This document shows, in pieces, positions 26,108 to 32,574 of a DNA stretch of 33,740 nucleotides. Position 1 is the stretch's first letter. Each line of letters begins with the position of its first letter. The stretch spans positions 1-33,740 of the forward strand of contig NZ_LAJH01000004.1 of the NCBI RefSeq assembly GCF_001292625.1. The letters run 5' to 3'. Made by a program: the position numbers and the translations under genes. Origin of the DNA: Shimia sp. SK013. GTDB taxonomy: Bacteria > Pseudomonadota > Alphaproteobacteria > Rhodobacterales > Rhodobacteraceae. The notes below the pieces were generated by a model that saw only the letters and a list, made by a program, of their open reading frames with translations, had not been told where the DNA came from and searched no databases.

Positions 26108-26220
26108 GCTGACGAGACCGGCAGATGCAACGCGCGCCAACGCTTGCGCGTAGTCAGTATACCAATGCCGCTGATCCTAGGGTCGCCCCTGAGACACGCC
26201 AATTTTCCACGCTGCTTCAT
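26104..26220 (-). CDS. 38-residue coupled reading frame ahead of the creatininase-like gene
   Basis: ATG 26220 is preceded by a textbook AAGGAGGACGAT. The frame encodes 38 residues rich in Arg/Lys (starting MKQRGKLACLRG) and its TGA overlaps the creatininase ATG (ATGA). There is no family similarity I recognise. It could be a translated leader that drives creatininase expression, a small real protein, or the remnant of a longer gene. The strong site and the perfect overlap argue against chance. Confidence 0.5.
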   Translation of the reverse strand: MKQRGKLACLRGDPRISGIGILTTRKRWRALHLPVSSA

Positions 26221-26232
26221 ATCGTCCTCCTT
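26221..26232 (-). promoter_or_regulatory. Strong Shine-Dalgarno sequence of the coupled leader ORF
   Basis: AAGGAGGACGAT on the minus strand, with GGAGG five bases before ATG 26220. It is the best ribosome-binding site in the catabolic operon and decides in favour of translation starting at 26220 rather than directly at the creatininase ATG. Confidence 0.7.
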
Positions 26233-26347
26233 GACGAAGTCAGTTTGCGCGGCCCTAAGATGTCGTCTGTGCCAGAGATGTTCCATAATGCTCTCAAAGT
26301 TACCCTCTAAAGGCAAGCCTAATTGTCACTCAGGAAAGATGAATGAA

Positions 26348-26737
26348 ATGAAAGAGTTAACTCCCAGCACCCTGCGTCCACCCTTTGCGCGCTACGCTCA
26401 TGGTGTCGAGATTCCAGCGGGCTGGCGGATCGTTCAAAGCTCTGGTCAGCTGGGGATCCGAGCCGATGATTCCATTCCCCAAGACGCCTATGCGCAGGCT
26501 GTCATTTGTTTTCAATCCCTGACCGAAATTTTGAATTCTGCGGGTATGGGCCCCAAGGATGTCGCACATATCTCGGCCTATGTGACAGACCGTGAACACA
26601 TGGCGGGATACATGCGAGCCCGCGACGCGTTCATGGCGCAAGCAGGCAGATTGCCCAGTTCCACCCTGCTGATCGTGTCGGGTTTCACCCGACCCGAGTT
26701 CAAGGTGGAAGTAGAGATTCTGGCCGCTGCTCCGTGA
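26348..26737 (+). CDS. Rid (YjgF/YER057c/UK114) family protein
   Basis: 129-residue homologue of RidA, the trimeric enamine/imine deaminase. Family features are PPFARYAHGVEIPAG, SGQLGIRADDSIP, CFQSLTEILNSAGMGPKDVAHISAYVTDREH and the C-terminal FKVEVEILAAA. In my alignment the catalytic Arg105 of RidA falls on Phe of GFTRPEFKVEVE, with an Arg two residues away. This may therefore be a Rid subgroup with a different function. It is divergent from the creatininase operon, 128 bases from the 38-residue frame, and probably deals with reactive imines from that pathway. ATG 26348 has AGGA 12 bases upstream; ATG 26339 is three bases from the same sequence. Confidence 0.88.
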   Translation: MKELTPSTLRPPFARYAHGVEIPAGWRIVQSSGQLGIRADDSIPQDAYAQAVICFQSLTEILNSAGMGPKDVAHISAYVTDREHMAGYMRARDAFMAQAGRLPSSTLLIVSGFTRPEFKVEVEILAAAP

Positions 26738-27242
26738 ATTTGAAGGATCTGGAGGTCGGATGCGTGACCTTGAAATTAGGTTAGTTATCAACTCTTGTTT
26801 TTGAACAGTCCTCAAAGGCGACAAACACCGAAATCAATGAGGCTGACCCCATCAGATCTTCCCGATTAGCGTGTTGATCTCAATTTTAGTAAATACTGGA
26901 AGCTCCGTCCCCAAAACTCAAACCACCTTCGCAAATGCACCAAATTCTGGTCTCGCCCTGCTTACTCCCTTTGGATTTTCAATTGGCCGCCGTTGGTGCA
27001 CGCGCACCCCGCGCGGCCCAACCACAATGTTGATGCAGCCGACTTGAAACTTGACGACCTGTCGCCGATTTCACCCGTTCACAGCCGGAAATTTCGTCTA
27101 GGCAGCGCAAAGCGTGACCAAATCGCGCGAATAAAACAGTCTTGCGCGGAGATTTTGGCTCAATTTTTTATCATCTGACCCAAATGCCATGTTTTTGCAG
27201 CAAGAAAAGTTCATCCGCCTAGGTTGATCGCCCTAGGCTGAA
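26738..27242. other. Intergenic region ahead of the guanidine operon
   Basis: 505 bases with no convincing gene. It should contain the operon promoter; none is clear, though the stretch 27165-27216 is AT-rich. No sigma-54 (GG-N10-GC) site was found. A dyad at 27217-27238 is listed separately. Confidence 0.55.
27217..27238 (+). promoter_or_regulatory. GCCTAGG-N8-CCTAGGC dyad just before the riboswitch
   Basis: A perfect 7-base inverted repeat with an 8-base spacer, ending 4 bases before riboswitch helix P1. It could be an operator, part of the promoter, or a hairpin at the start of the RNA. No known regulator site is recognised. Confidence 0.45.
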
Positions 27243-27361
27243 TGTGCAGGACGCTTAGGGTTCCGCCGCCTTACAAGCGGGTCAGGTCCGAGAAGCGTCA
27301 CCTTGTTGGCAAAATCCGGCAAGGCACACGGCGGGGCAAAATCCCGGGAGACTACTGCGCA
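27243..27361 (+). promoter_or_regulatory. Guanidine-I (ykkC) riboswitch
   Basis: A cis-regulatory RNA that binds guanidinium and turns on export, carboxylation or, here, import and hydrolysis genes. The conserved segments are all present in order: TTAGGGTTCCG (27255-27265), GGTCCGAGA (27285-27293), and ACACGG (27326-27331) followed by GGGGCAAAATCCCGGGAGA (27333-27351). Helix P1 pairs 27243-27249 (TGTGCAG) with 27355-27361 (CTGCGCA), all seven positions including one wobble. It lies 86 bases before the binding-protein start. Confidence comes from the match to the class consensus as I remember it; no covariance search was run. Confidence 0.93.
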
Positions 27362-27386
27362 GGTTTCGTCCGCGCCCATTCTCTTT

Positions 27387-27429
27387 GTTCCGCCAGCGGC
27401 CCGCAAACCACAAACACGTTCGGCGGGAC
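27387..27429 (+). promoter_or_regulatory. Candidate expression-platform stem of the guanidine riboswitch
   Basis: GTTCCGCC (27387-27394) can pair with GGCGGGAC (27422-27429) in eight pairs including one wobble. There is no T-run after it, so it is not a normal terminator. It ends eight bases before the GGGGAAAG ribosome-binding sequence of the binding-protein gene and might affect initiation. Alternative pairing with the riboswitch was not established. Confidence 0.4.
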
Positions 27430-27447
27430 GTTAAATCGGGGAAAGAC

Positions 27448-28515
27448 ATGAAAATCACGAAACTAATGTCCGCAACCGCCCTTGCACTGGGTGTATTGTC
27501 CGCTGCTGCCGCGCCTGTGGCAGCCCAACAGAAAACCGAATTCAAACTCGCATGGTCTATCTATGTCGGCTGGATGCCTTGGGGCTACCTTGAAGATTCT
27601 GGTATCATGGATAAATGGGCCGACAAATATGGCATTGATGTCGAGATCGTCCAGTTCAATGACTACGTCGAATCCATCAACCAATACACTGCAGGTGCAT
27701 TTGACGGCGTTTCTGCGACCAATATGGACACGCTTTCTATTCCATCTGGCAGCGGCGTTGACACCACGGCGTTGATTATTGGCGATTATTCCAACGGCAA
27801 TGACGCTGTGATCGCCAAGGGTGCCAGTGGCCTCGCCGATCTCAAGGGCAAGCCGGTCAACCTTGTTGAACTGTCAGTGTCCCATTATTTGCTGGCACGC
27901 GGCCTTGATACCGTCGGCTTGGAAGAGTCCGATTTGGGCTCTGTGATCAACACCTCTGACGCCGATATGATTGCTGCATACGCAACGAAAGACGTCGAAG
28001 CCGTGGTCACATGGAATCCGCTGGTGTCGGAAATTCTTGGCTCCAACCCGGATGCCGTAAACCTTTTTGACAGCTCCATGATCCCGGGCGAGATCCTTGA
28101 TTTGATGGTGGTTAACACCGAGACCTTGGCGGACAACCCGGACTTTGGCAAAGCTGTTGTGGGCGCGTGGTACGAGGTGATGGGCCTTATGGCGGCGGGC
28201 GACGAAGCGGCGCTGACGGCGATGGCCGAAGCGTCTGGAACGGATCTGGAGGGATATAAGGCCCAGATGGCCGCCACCGAGATGTTCTTTGATCCCGCTG
28301 CTGCTGTTGCGCAGGCGGGCTCGGATGATTTGCCGACCACCATGAGCAATGTGGCAGAGTTTCTCTTTGACAAAGGCATCTTGGGCGAAGGCGCACCAAG
28401 TGCTGACTTCGTCGGCGTGGCGTATCCTGACGGCTCTGTTTCAGGCTCCGAAGCAAATGTGAAGTTCCGCTTTGACACCACATACATGCAGATGGCCGCG
28501 GACGGCTCCTTGTAA
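27448..28515 (+). CDS. Probable guanidine ABC transporter, periplasmic binding protein
   Basis: 355 residues with signal peptide MKITKLMSATALALGVLSAA, cleaved near VAA/QQK. The mature protein has WSIYVGWMPWGYLEDSGIMDKWADKYGI, NDYVESINQYTAGAFDGVSATNMD, NLVELSVSHYLLARGLD and IPGEILDLMVVNTETLADNP. As I recall, these define the NitT/TauT-like binding protein group annotated 'urea carboxylase-associated ABC transporter' (TIGR03427). That carboxylase pathway has since been reassigned to guanidine, and a guanidine-I riboswitch sits directly upstream, so guanidine is the likely ligand. Several Trp/Tyr and acidic residues (WMPWGY, MDKW) could form a cation pocket. ATG 27448 is chosen for the signal peptide and preceding GGGGAAAG. 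Confidence 0.88.
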   Translation: MKITKLMSATALALGVLSAAAAPVAAQQKTEFKLAWSIYVGWMPWGYLEDSGIMDKWADKYGIDVEIVQFNDYVESINQYTAGAFDGVSATNMDTLSIPSGSGVDTTALIIGDYSNGNDAVIAKGASGLADLKGKPVNLVELSVSHYLLARGLDTVGLEESDLGSVINTSDADMIAAYATKDVEAVVTWNPLVSEILGSNPDAVNLFDSSMIPGEILDLMVVNTETLADNPDFGKAVVGAWYEVMGLMAAGDEAALTAMAEASGTDLEGYKAQMAATEMFFDPAAAVAQAGSDDLPTTMSNVAEFLFDKGILGEGAPSADFVGVAYPDGSVSGSEANVKFRFDTTYMQMAADGSL

Positions 28516-28525
28516 ATCAACTTAA

Positions 28526-28547
28526 GGGTGCCGCCTAGGCGGCACCC
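28526..28547 (+). repeat. Perfect inverted repeat between binding-protein and permease genes
   Basis: GGGTGCCGCC (28526-28535) and GGCGGCACCC (28538-28547) are separated by TA, giving a 9-bp hairpin with a 4-base loop. No T-run follows. It starts 11 bases after the binding-protein stop. Such hairpins often protect the 3' end of an abundant binding-protein message and lower expression of the downstream permease. It also makes ATG 28551 an unlikely start for the permease. Confidence 0.8.
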
Positions 28548-28577
28548 GATATGTCTCTGATCGAGGACATCTTTGCC

Positions 28578-29390
28578 ATGCGCTTGATAAATTATGTACC
28601 AAGTCGGCCCGGAGCGATTTTTCTTGCGGCCTTGCCGTTTATTCTCTTGTTCGTGGCGTATTCGATCGCCTCGGACATCCGTTTGACGGCAAACCCGCAA
28701 GATAAGTTGCTACCTGCACCATCGACGATTGTGGAAACCGCCGAGCGCTTGTTCACGGTTCCGGACAAACGTTCAAAAGAAATACTACTATGGAATGATA
28801 CTTTTGCCAGTCTCGGGCGATTGTTTGGAGGTGTTGCCATCTCGGCAACTTTGTCGCTGATCCTCGGCATCGCCATTGGTCTTTTGCCTTATGCGCGCTC
28901 GCTGTTTTCAAGTTTCATCGCAGTGATGTCGATGGTGCCACCATTGGCCCTGTTGCCAATACTGTTCATTGTTTTTGGCCTAGGAGAGGTCTCGAAAATC
29001 GTCCTTATCGTGATCGGGATCACGCCGTTTATGACGCGGGATTTGGCGCAACGGGTCATGGAGATCCCCAACGAGCAAATCGTCAAAGCCCAGACGCTCG
29101 GCGCATCCAGCTGGGTTGTTGCGCAACGCGTCGCGCTGCCACAGGTTCTGCCGCGTCTGATTTCGAATGTGCGATTGTCTTTGGGCTCGGCTTGGTTGTT
29201 CCTCATCGCCGCCGAAGCGGTGGCGTCAAACGTTGGCCTTGGCTACCGGATTTTCTTGGTCCGTCGCTATCTGGCCATGGATGTGATCCTAACCTACGTC
29301 ATTTGGATTACTTTGCTGGCCTTCATCATCGACTGGGCGCTGAAAGCCCTGTCTCGTCGCGCGTTCCCTTGGATGGAGGCCGGACTATGA
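28578..29390 (+). CDS. Probable guanidine ABC transporter permease
   Basis: Inner-membrane permease of the NitT/TauT (BPD_transp_1) type, 270 residues, starting MRLINYVPSRPGAIFLAALPF as in relatives from urea-carboxylase/guanidine loci. It has about six membrane segments. The cytoplasmic EAA coupling loop is NEQIVKAQTLGASSWVVAQ, and the C-terminal block GLGYRIFLVRRYLAMDVILTYVIW is characteristic. ATG 28578 is chosen: GAGGA lies 10 bases upstream and family N-termini match. The in-frame ATG at 28551 directly abuts the 28526-28547 hairpin and lacks a ribosome-binding site. The stop overlaps the ATPase start by 4 bases. Confidence 0.88.
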   Translation: MRLINYVPSRPGAIFLAALPFILLFVAYSIASDIRLTANPQDKLLPAPSTIVETAERLFTVPDKRSKEILLWNDTFASLGRLFGGVAISATLSLILGIAIGLLPYARSLFSSFIAVMSMVPPLALLPILFIVFGLGEVSKIVLIVIGITPFMTRDLAQRVMEIPNEQIVKAQTLGASSWVVAQRVALPQVLPRLISNVRLSLGSAWLFLIAAEAVASNVGLGYRIFLVRRYLAMDVILTYVIWITLLAFIIDWALKALSRRAFPWMEAGL

Positions 29391-30154
29391 GTTTTGTAGG
29401 TGTCACAAATGTCTGGCAACGCTATGGGGATCGCTCGATCCTGGAGCGGGTCAATGTCTCAGTGGATGAAGGAGAATTTGTCTCGATTGTCGGGGCCTCC
29501 GGATGCGGTAAATCAACCTTTCTTAGGATGCTTCTTGCAGAAGAGAGCCCCTATAAAGGCGACATAAGCATTGAAGGGGGCGACACCGCGGTGGAACCCA
29601 ACCGCGAGCGCGGGGTTGTGTTCCAAAAATATTCTGTGTTTCCCCATCTGTCCGTGCGCGAAAACCTGATCGCAGCCGAAGCGTTTCAAAATCCTCTTGG
29701 CACACTACGCGGCTCGGCTCGAAAGAACGCCGAAACCCGTGCAGATGCCATGCTCGAACGGATTGGGTTGAACCATGTGCTACATCAGTTCCCCGCCTCT
29801 TTGTCCGGGGGGATGCAACAGCGACTTGCGATCGGCCAAGCCATGACAGCAAAGCCTCGCATCCTTCTGCTGGATGAGCCTTTTGGGGCACTGGATCCGG
29901 GTACGCGATTGCAAATGCACGATTTCCTGCTCGAACTGCGTGAAGAGACAAACATGACCGTCTTCATGGTTACGCATGATCTGGACGAAGCATTTAAGCT
30001 GGGCGATCGGGTCTTGGTTTTTGACAAGCCGCGCTGGGATCCTCAGGATCCGGGCCTTTTCGGGGCCACAATCACCTATGATTTTGATGCCCGTGACAAG
30101 GGCATCCCGTATCAGGACATTCTAGCCGCGTACCCGTCACTCGCGTCGGCTTGA
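29387..30154 (+). CDS. Probable guanidine ABC transporter, ATP-binding protein
   Basis: 255-residue NitT/TauT-type ATPase that powers the adjacent permease. Motifs in order: Walker A GASGCGKST (36-44), Q-loop VVFQKYSVFPHLS, signature LSGGMQQRLAIGQAM, Walker B ILLLDEPFGALD, and switch His in MVTHDLDEAF. The C-terminal segment (DKPRWDPQDPGLFGATITYDFD) is longer than in minimal ATPases and is shared, as far as I recall, with relatives in guanidine/urea-carboxylase loci. The start overlaps the permease stop (ATGA). A longer upstream frame exists but lies inside the permease gene. Confidence 0.9.
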   Translation: MSFVGVTNVWQRYGDRSILERVNVSVDEGEFVSIVGASGCGKSTFLRMLLAEESPYKGDISIEGGDTAVEPNRERGVVFQKYSVFPHLSVRENLIAAEAFQNPLGTLRGSARKNAETRADAMLERIGLNHVLHQFPASLSGGMQQRLAIGQAMTAKPRILLLDEPFGALDPGTRLQMHDFLLELREETNMTVFMVTHDLDEAFKLGDRVLVFDKPRWDPQDPGLFGATITYDFDARDKGIPYQDILAAYPSLASA

Positions 30155-30174
30155 CCCAACCGCTGCAAGCGCCG

Positions 30175-30230
30175 CCGGGCTCCGCTTTCAGTGTTCACCA
30201 AAGCCCGGAAGGACTCCGCCTGTTGGCGGA
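30175..30230 (+). promoter_or_regulatory. Two stem-loops between transporter and hydrolase genes
   Basis: CCGGGCT (30175-30181) pairs with AGCCCGG (30202-30208). TCCGCC (30215-30220) pairs with GGCGGA (30225-30230) around a TGTT loop. Both lie in the 95-base gap before the hydrolase. Neither has a T-run. The loops lack the ACGR motif of guanidine-II, and no guanidine-III pseudoknot was seen. They may be processing or stability elements. Confidence 0.45.
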
Positions 30231-30238
30231 ACTGATTT

Positions 30239-30243
30239 GGGAG
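30239..30243 (+). promoter_or_regulatory. Ribosome-binding site fixing the hydrolase start at GTG 30250
   Basis: GGGAG ends six bases before GTG 30250. The alternative in-frame TTG at 30151, overlapping the ATPase stop, has no comparable site, and the 33 residues it would add have no recognisable character. Confidence 0.65.
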
Positions 30244-30249
30244 ACAAAC

Positions 30250-31521
30250 GTGTTTTCAGATCCAAAGCGTACCCGGTCACACCACCCAAGTGACCTGCGT
30301 AAAACTTTAGGCCGTCGTGAAAAGCGACATCACCATCCGGACTTGACCAAACTGGCCGGCTGGAAGGCCATGCAAAAAGAGGCCGACCTACCGGAAGGCC
30401 GCCACGAAGAAGAGCGTCGCTGGGCCTTGCGCATGGGGCTCACCGGCGCGGACGCGATTGAGGACAAATCCATCCCGACCTTCGCAAGAGGTGAACTGCC
30501 GCATTTTGCGGGCATCAACACCTTCTTGAAAGCGCCCTACGCCGAGGACGTTCTAGAGGTCGCAAACTATGACGCGACCGTGTTGGGCATTCCATTTGAT
30601 GGCGGGACAACCTATCGCCCAGGAACACGATTTGGGCCCCAAGGGCTGCGCAAAATCTCGGCCTTGTACACGCCCTACAACTACGAATTGGGCGTCGACC
30701 TACGCGAGCAAATGACCCTTTGTGATGCTGGCGATGTGTTTACCATTCCGGCGAATATCGAAAAGTCGTTTGATCAGATAAGCCGCGGCGTCAGCCATGT
30801 CTTTAGCTCCGGATCTTTGCCCATCATGATTGGTGGCGATCACTCGATCGGCTTCCCATGTGTGCGTGGCATTGCCGAATGTACCTCCAAGAAAATCGGC
30901 ATTGTGCATTTTGACCGCCATGCGGACATTCAGGAAAAGGATCTGGATGAACGCATGCACACGACGCCATGGTTCCACTCCACCAACCTGCCAAATGTGC
31001 CCGCAACAAACTTGGTGCAAATCGGGATCGGCGGCTGGCAAGTGCCGCGAGAGGCAGTCAAGGTCGCGCGCGAACGAAACACCAACATCATCACTATGGG
31101 CGACATGGAGAAGATGGGCATCGACAAAACCATCGAAATGGCGCTCGAGATGGCATGGAAAGACGTCGACATGGTTTATCTGTCCTTTGACATCGACAGC
31201 ATCGACTGTGGCTTTGTGCCTGGCACAGGCTGGCCCGAACCGGGCGGCTTCCTGCCACGCGAGGCGTTGGCACTGGCGTCCGGCATCGCGGCCGAAGGCA
31301 TCTGCGGCATGGAGCTGGTCGAGGTGTCTCCGCCTTATGACACATCTGATATCACGGCCTTGATGGGCACACGTGTCATCGTGGATGTTTTGGGGGCCTT
31401 GGTTTCAAACGGCAAACTGGGGGCGCACAAGCGGCACATCGACAAGCCTGTGTCTTTGCCGCATGGCGAATTCGAGGGCAAACGCTGGTCGAACGCCGAA
31501 CCGCACAAGGTGGGTGAATGA
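30250..31521 (+). CDS. gdmH: Guanidine hydrolase-like ureohydrolase (agmatinase/arginase superfamily)
   Basis: Expected to hydrolyse guanidine to urea and ammonia in the cytoplasm. The 423-residue protein has a basic N-terminal extension of about 100 residues (RREKRHHHPDLTKLAGWKAM), then the ureohydrolase core. Metal ligands are complete: H198 (GGDHS), D222/H224/D226 (FDRHAD), D314/D316 (SFDIDSID). The loop FVPGTGWPEPGGF has W328 where agmatinases usually have a small residue. As I recall, a Trp here and a long N-terminus mark the nickel-dependent guanidine hydrolase group (Synechocystis Sll1077). Location behind a guanidine-I riboswitch and importer supports this over agmatinase. The stop overlaps a His-rich protein start. 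Agmatinase or guanidinobutyrase activity remains possible. Confidence 0.83.
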   Translation: MFSDPKRTRSHHPSDLRKTLGRREKRHHHPDLTKLAGWKAMQKEADLPEGRHEEERRWALRMGLTGADAIEDKSIPTFARGELPHFAGINTFLKAPYAEDVLEVANYDATVLGIPFDGGTTYRPGTRFGPQGLRKISALYTPYNYELGVDLREQMTLCDAGDVFTIPANIEKSFDQISRGVSHVFSSGSLPIMIGGDHSIGFPCVRGIAECTSKKIGIVHFDRHADIQEKDLDERMHTTPWFHSTNLPNVPATNLVQIGIGGWQVPREAVKVARERNTNIITMGDMEKMGIDKTIEMALEMAWKDVDMVYLSFDIDSIDCGFVPGTGWPEPGGFLPREALALASGIAAEGICGMELVEVSPPYDTSDITALMGTRVIVDVLGALVSNGKLGAHKRHIDKPVSLPHGEFEGKRWSNAEPHKVGE

Positions 31522-31973
31522 TGCCACACGATCATCACCACCATCATCATGATCACAACCATGGACCGCACGGGCATGGCCACAACCATGCGCATGGCGA
31601 GCATATGCACAGCCATATGCATGAACATGACGAGGCCGCAGACCTTCAGGTTTTGGCTGCGCAATTTATCGATGGGTTTTTGCAAGCTTCAGACAAAACC
31701 AGCTACTTGAAATTGGCGGGTGTGCCTTTTGAGCGCCCGTCCAAGGACGGTGCCAAGGCGCTAAAGCTGATCGACGTGGAGCTGATGACCGACTGGCAGG
31801 TCGGGACGGCGTCACCGTCTTTTGGATCACGCGAACTGAGCTATTTGCCTTTCCCCGGCGAAATGGTCCAGGAACGCACCAATATGTCGCTGATCTACGT
31901 GTCGATGGACGAAAGATCTACTTTGGACATTCGCGACTTTTTATTCCAACGCAAGCAGGAGATAGAGGCATGA
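31518..31973 (+). CDS. His-rich putative nickel-binding accessory protein
   Basis: 151 residues. The first 39 contain 19 histidines (MPHDHHHHHHDHNHG, then H-x-H repeats with Gly, Asn, Met), an obvious divalent metal-binding tail. The remaining ~110 residues form a compact domain (VLAAQFIDGFLQASDKTSYLK to FLFQRKQEIEA) that I do not recognise. There is no signal peptide, so it is cytoplasmic. The start overlaps the hydrolase stop by 4 bases (ATGA; ATG 31521 is an alternative) and the stop overlaps the next small gene. Tight coupling to a probable nickel enzyme suggests a metallochaperone or nickel store for it. HypB and SlyD tails are analogous, but no GTPase motif is present. Confidence 0.8.
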   Translation: MMPHDHHHHHHDHNHGPHGHGHNHAHGEHMHSHMHEHDEAADLQVLAAQFIDGFLQASDKTSYLKLAGVPFERPSKDGAKALKLIDVELMTDWQVGTASPSFGSRELSYLPFPGEMVQERTNMSLIYVSMDERSTLDIRDFLFQRKQEIEA

Positions 31974-32122
31974 AACGTAGCCTTTTCGTACTGGCGACCC
32001 TAACCTCAACCTCGCCGGCCCTTGCCCATTCTGACGGGGATTTTCATACCCATGGTATGGAGATTTCGCTGGTATTGGTTCTGGTTGCCGCAGGTTTGGC
32101 AATTTTGATGGCCAAGCGATAA
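31970..32122 (+). CDS. 50-residue secreted/membrane peptide with a His-containing segment
   Basis: Short gene whose ATG overlaps the His-rich protein's stop (ATGA). The product begins with a signal-like sequence (MKRSLFVLATLTSTSPALA), then the metal-ligand stretch HSDGDFHTHG, then one membrane helix (MEISLVLVLVAAGLAILMA) ending KR. If the signal is cleaved, the mature peptide exposes a three-His N-terminus in the periplasm, somewhat like the His-rich start of HupE/UreJ nickel permeases. It is probably a nickel-handling component of the guanidine operon; the role is inferred. It is short enough for automated annotation to miss. Confidence 0.7.
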   Translation: MKRSLFVLATLTSTSPALAHSDGDFHTHGMEISLVLVLVAAGLAILMAKR

Positions 32123-32574
32123 CTTGAAGCTCGCTGGACCGGATTGTCTTTTTGGCTCAGCGAGCGATCATAAAAATCTCAGCTGCAATTAAGTGGAACG
32201 GAACGAGGCCAATATTAGGGAAACGCAGCTCAAACCGAGTCTCCCAAATTGTCTTTGTTCTTTCGAGACCACCATTGATCTAGAGAGAGCGACCTTTTTC
32301 CCGAAGTGTTTTTTGATGCCGTCCCAACGTACGAATTGTGGCCGCGGATACAGCTAGAGATAGTTGGATCTTTGTCACGCACTGCAGACATCCAGCCAAC
32401 TGGTTTGAACGTCCGTTAACCCCTATTTTCATAAGGAAGTTGCGTCCGCTTTGGGCTGAGAGCGGTCATGTGCCGGGATTTTTCCAAAGGCGGCAATGCG
32501 CAGTAAGCGAAGTTGGCAAAGCGTTGAGAACGGCCCTCGGCGGATGCGCGGCAAACGGCAGCTTCGAGGCGACC
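32123..32574. other. Intergenic region downstream of the guanidine operon
   Basis: 452 bases without a convincing gene. After an inverted repeat (32129-32165), the stretch from about 32350 on looks like decayed coding or dispersed intergenic sequence (for example GCTTTGGGCTGAGAGCGGTC), a style I associate with Roseobacter intergenic elements. No RNA gene was recognised. Confidence 0.5.
32129..32165 (+). terminator. Inverted repeat after the guanidine operon, possible weak terminator
   Basis: GCTCGCTG (32129-32136) and CAGCGAGC (32158-32165) form a perfect 8-bp stem with a 21-base loop, 7 bases past the last stop codon. A T-run lies in the loop but not after the stem, so intrinsic termination is doubtful; 3'-end protection is as likely. 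Confidence 0.45.

Noticed and set aside
26125..26310. Plus-strand frame in the divergent promoter region before the Rid gene
   Set aside because: No ribosome-binding site for the longer start and no family similarity; the opposite strand has a better supported short frame.
30155..30249. Second guanidine riboswitch (class II or III) before the hydrolase
   Set aside because: Two hairpins exist, but their loops lack ACGR, and the CCGG/pseudoknot blocks of class III are missing.
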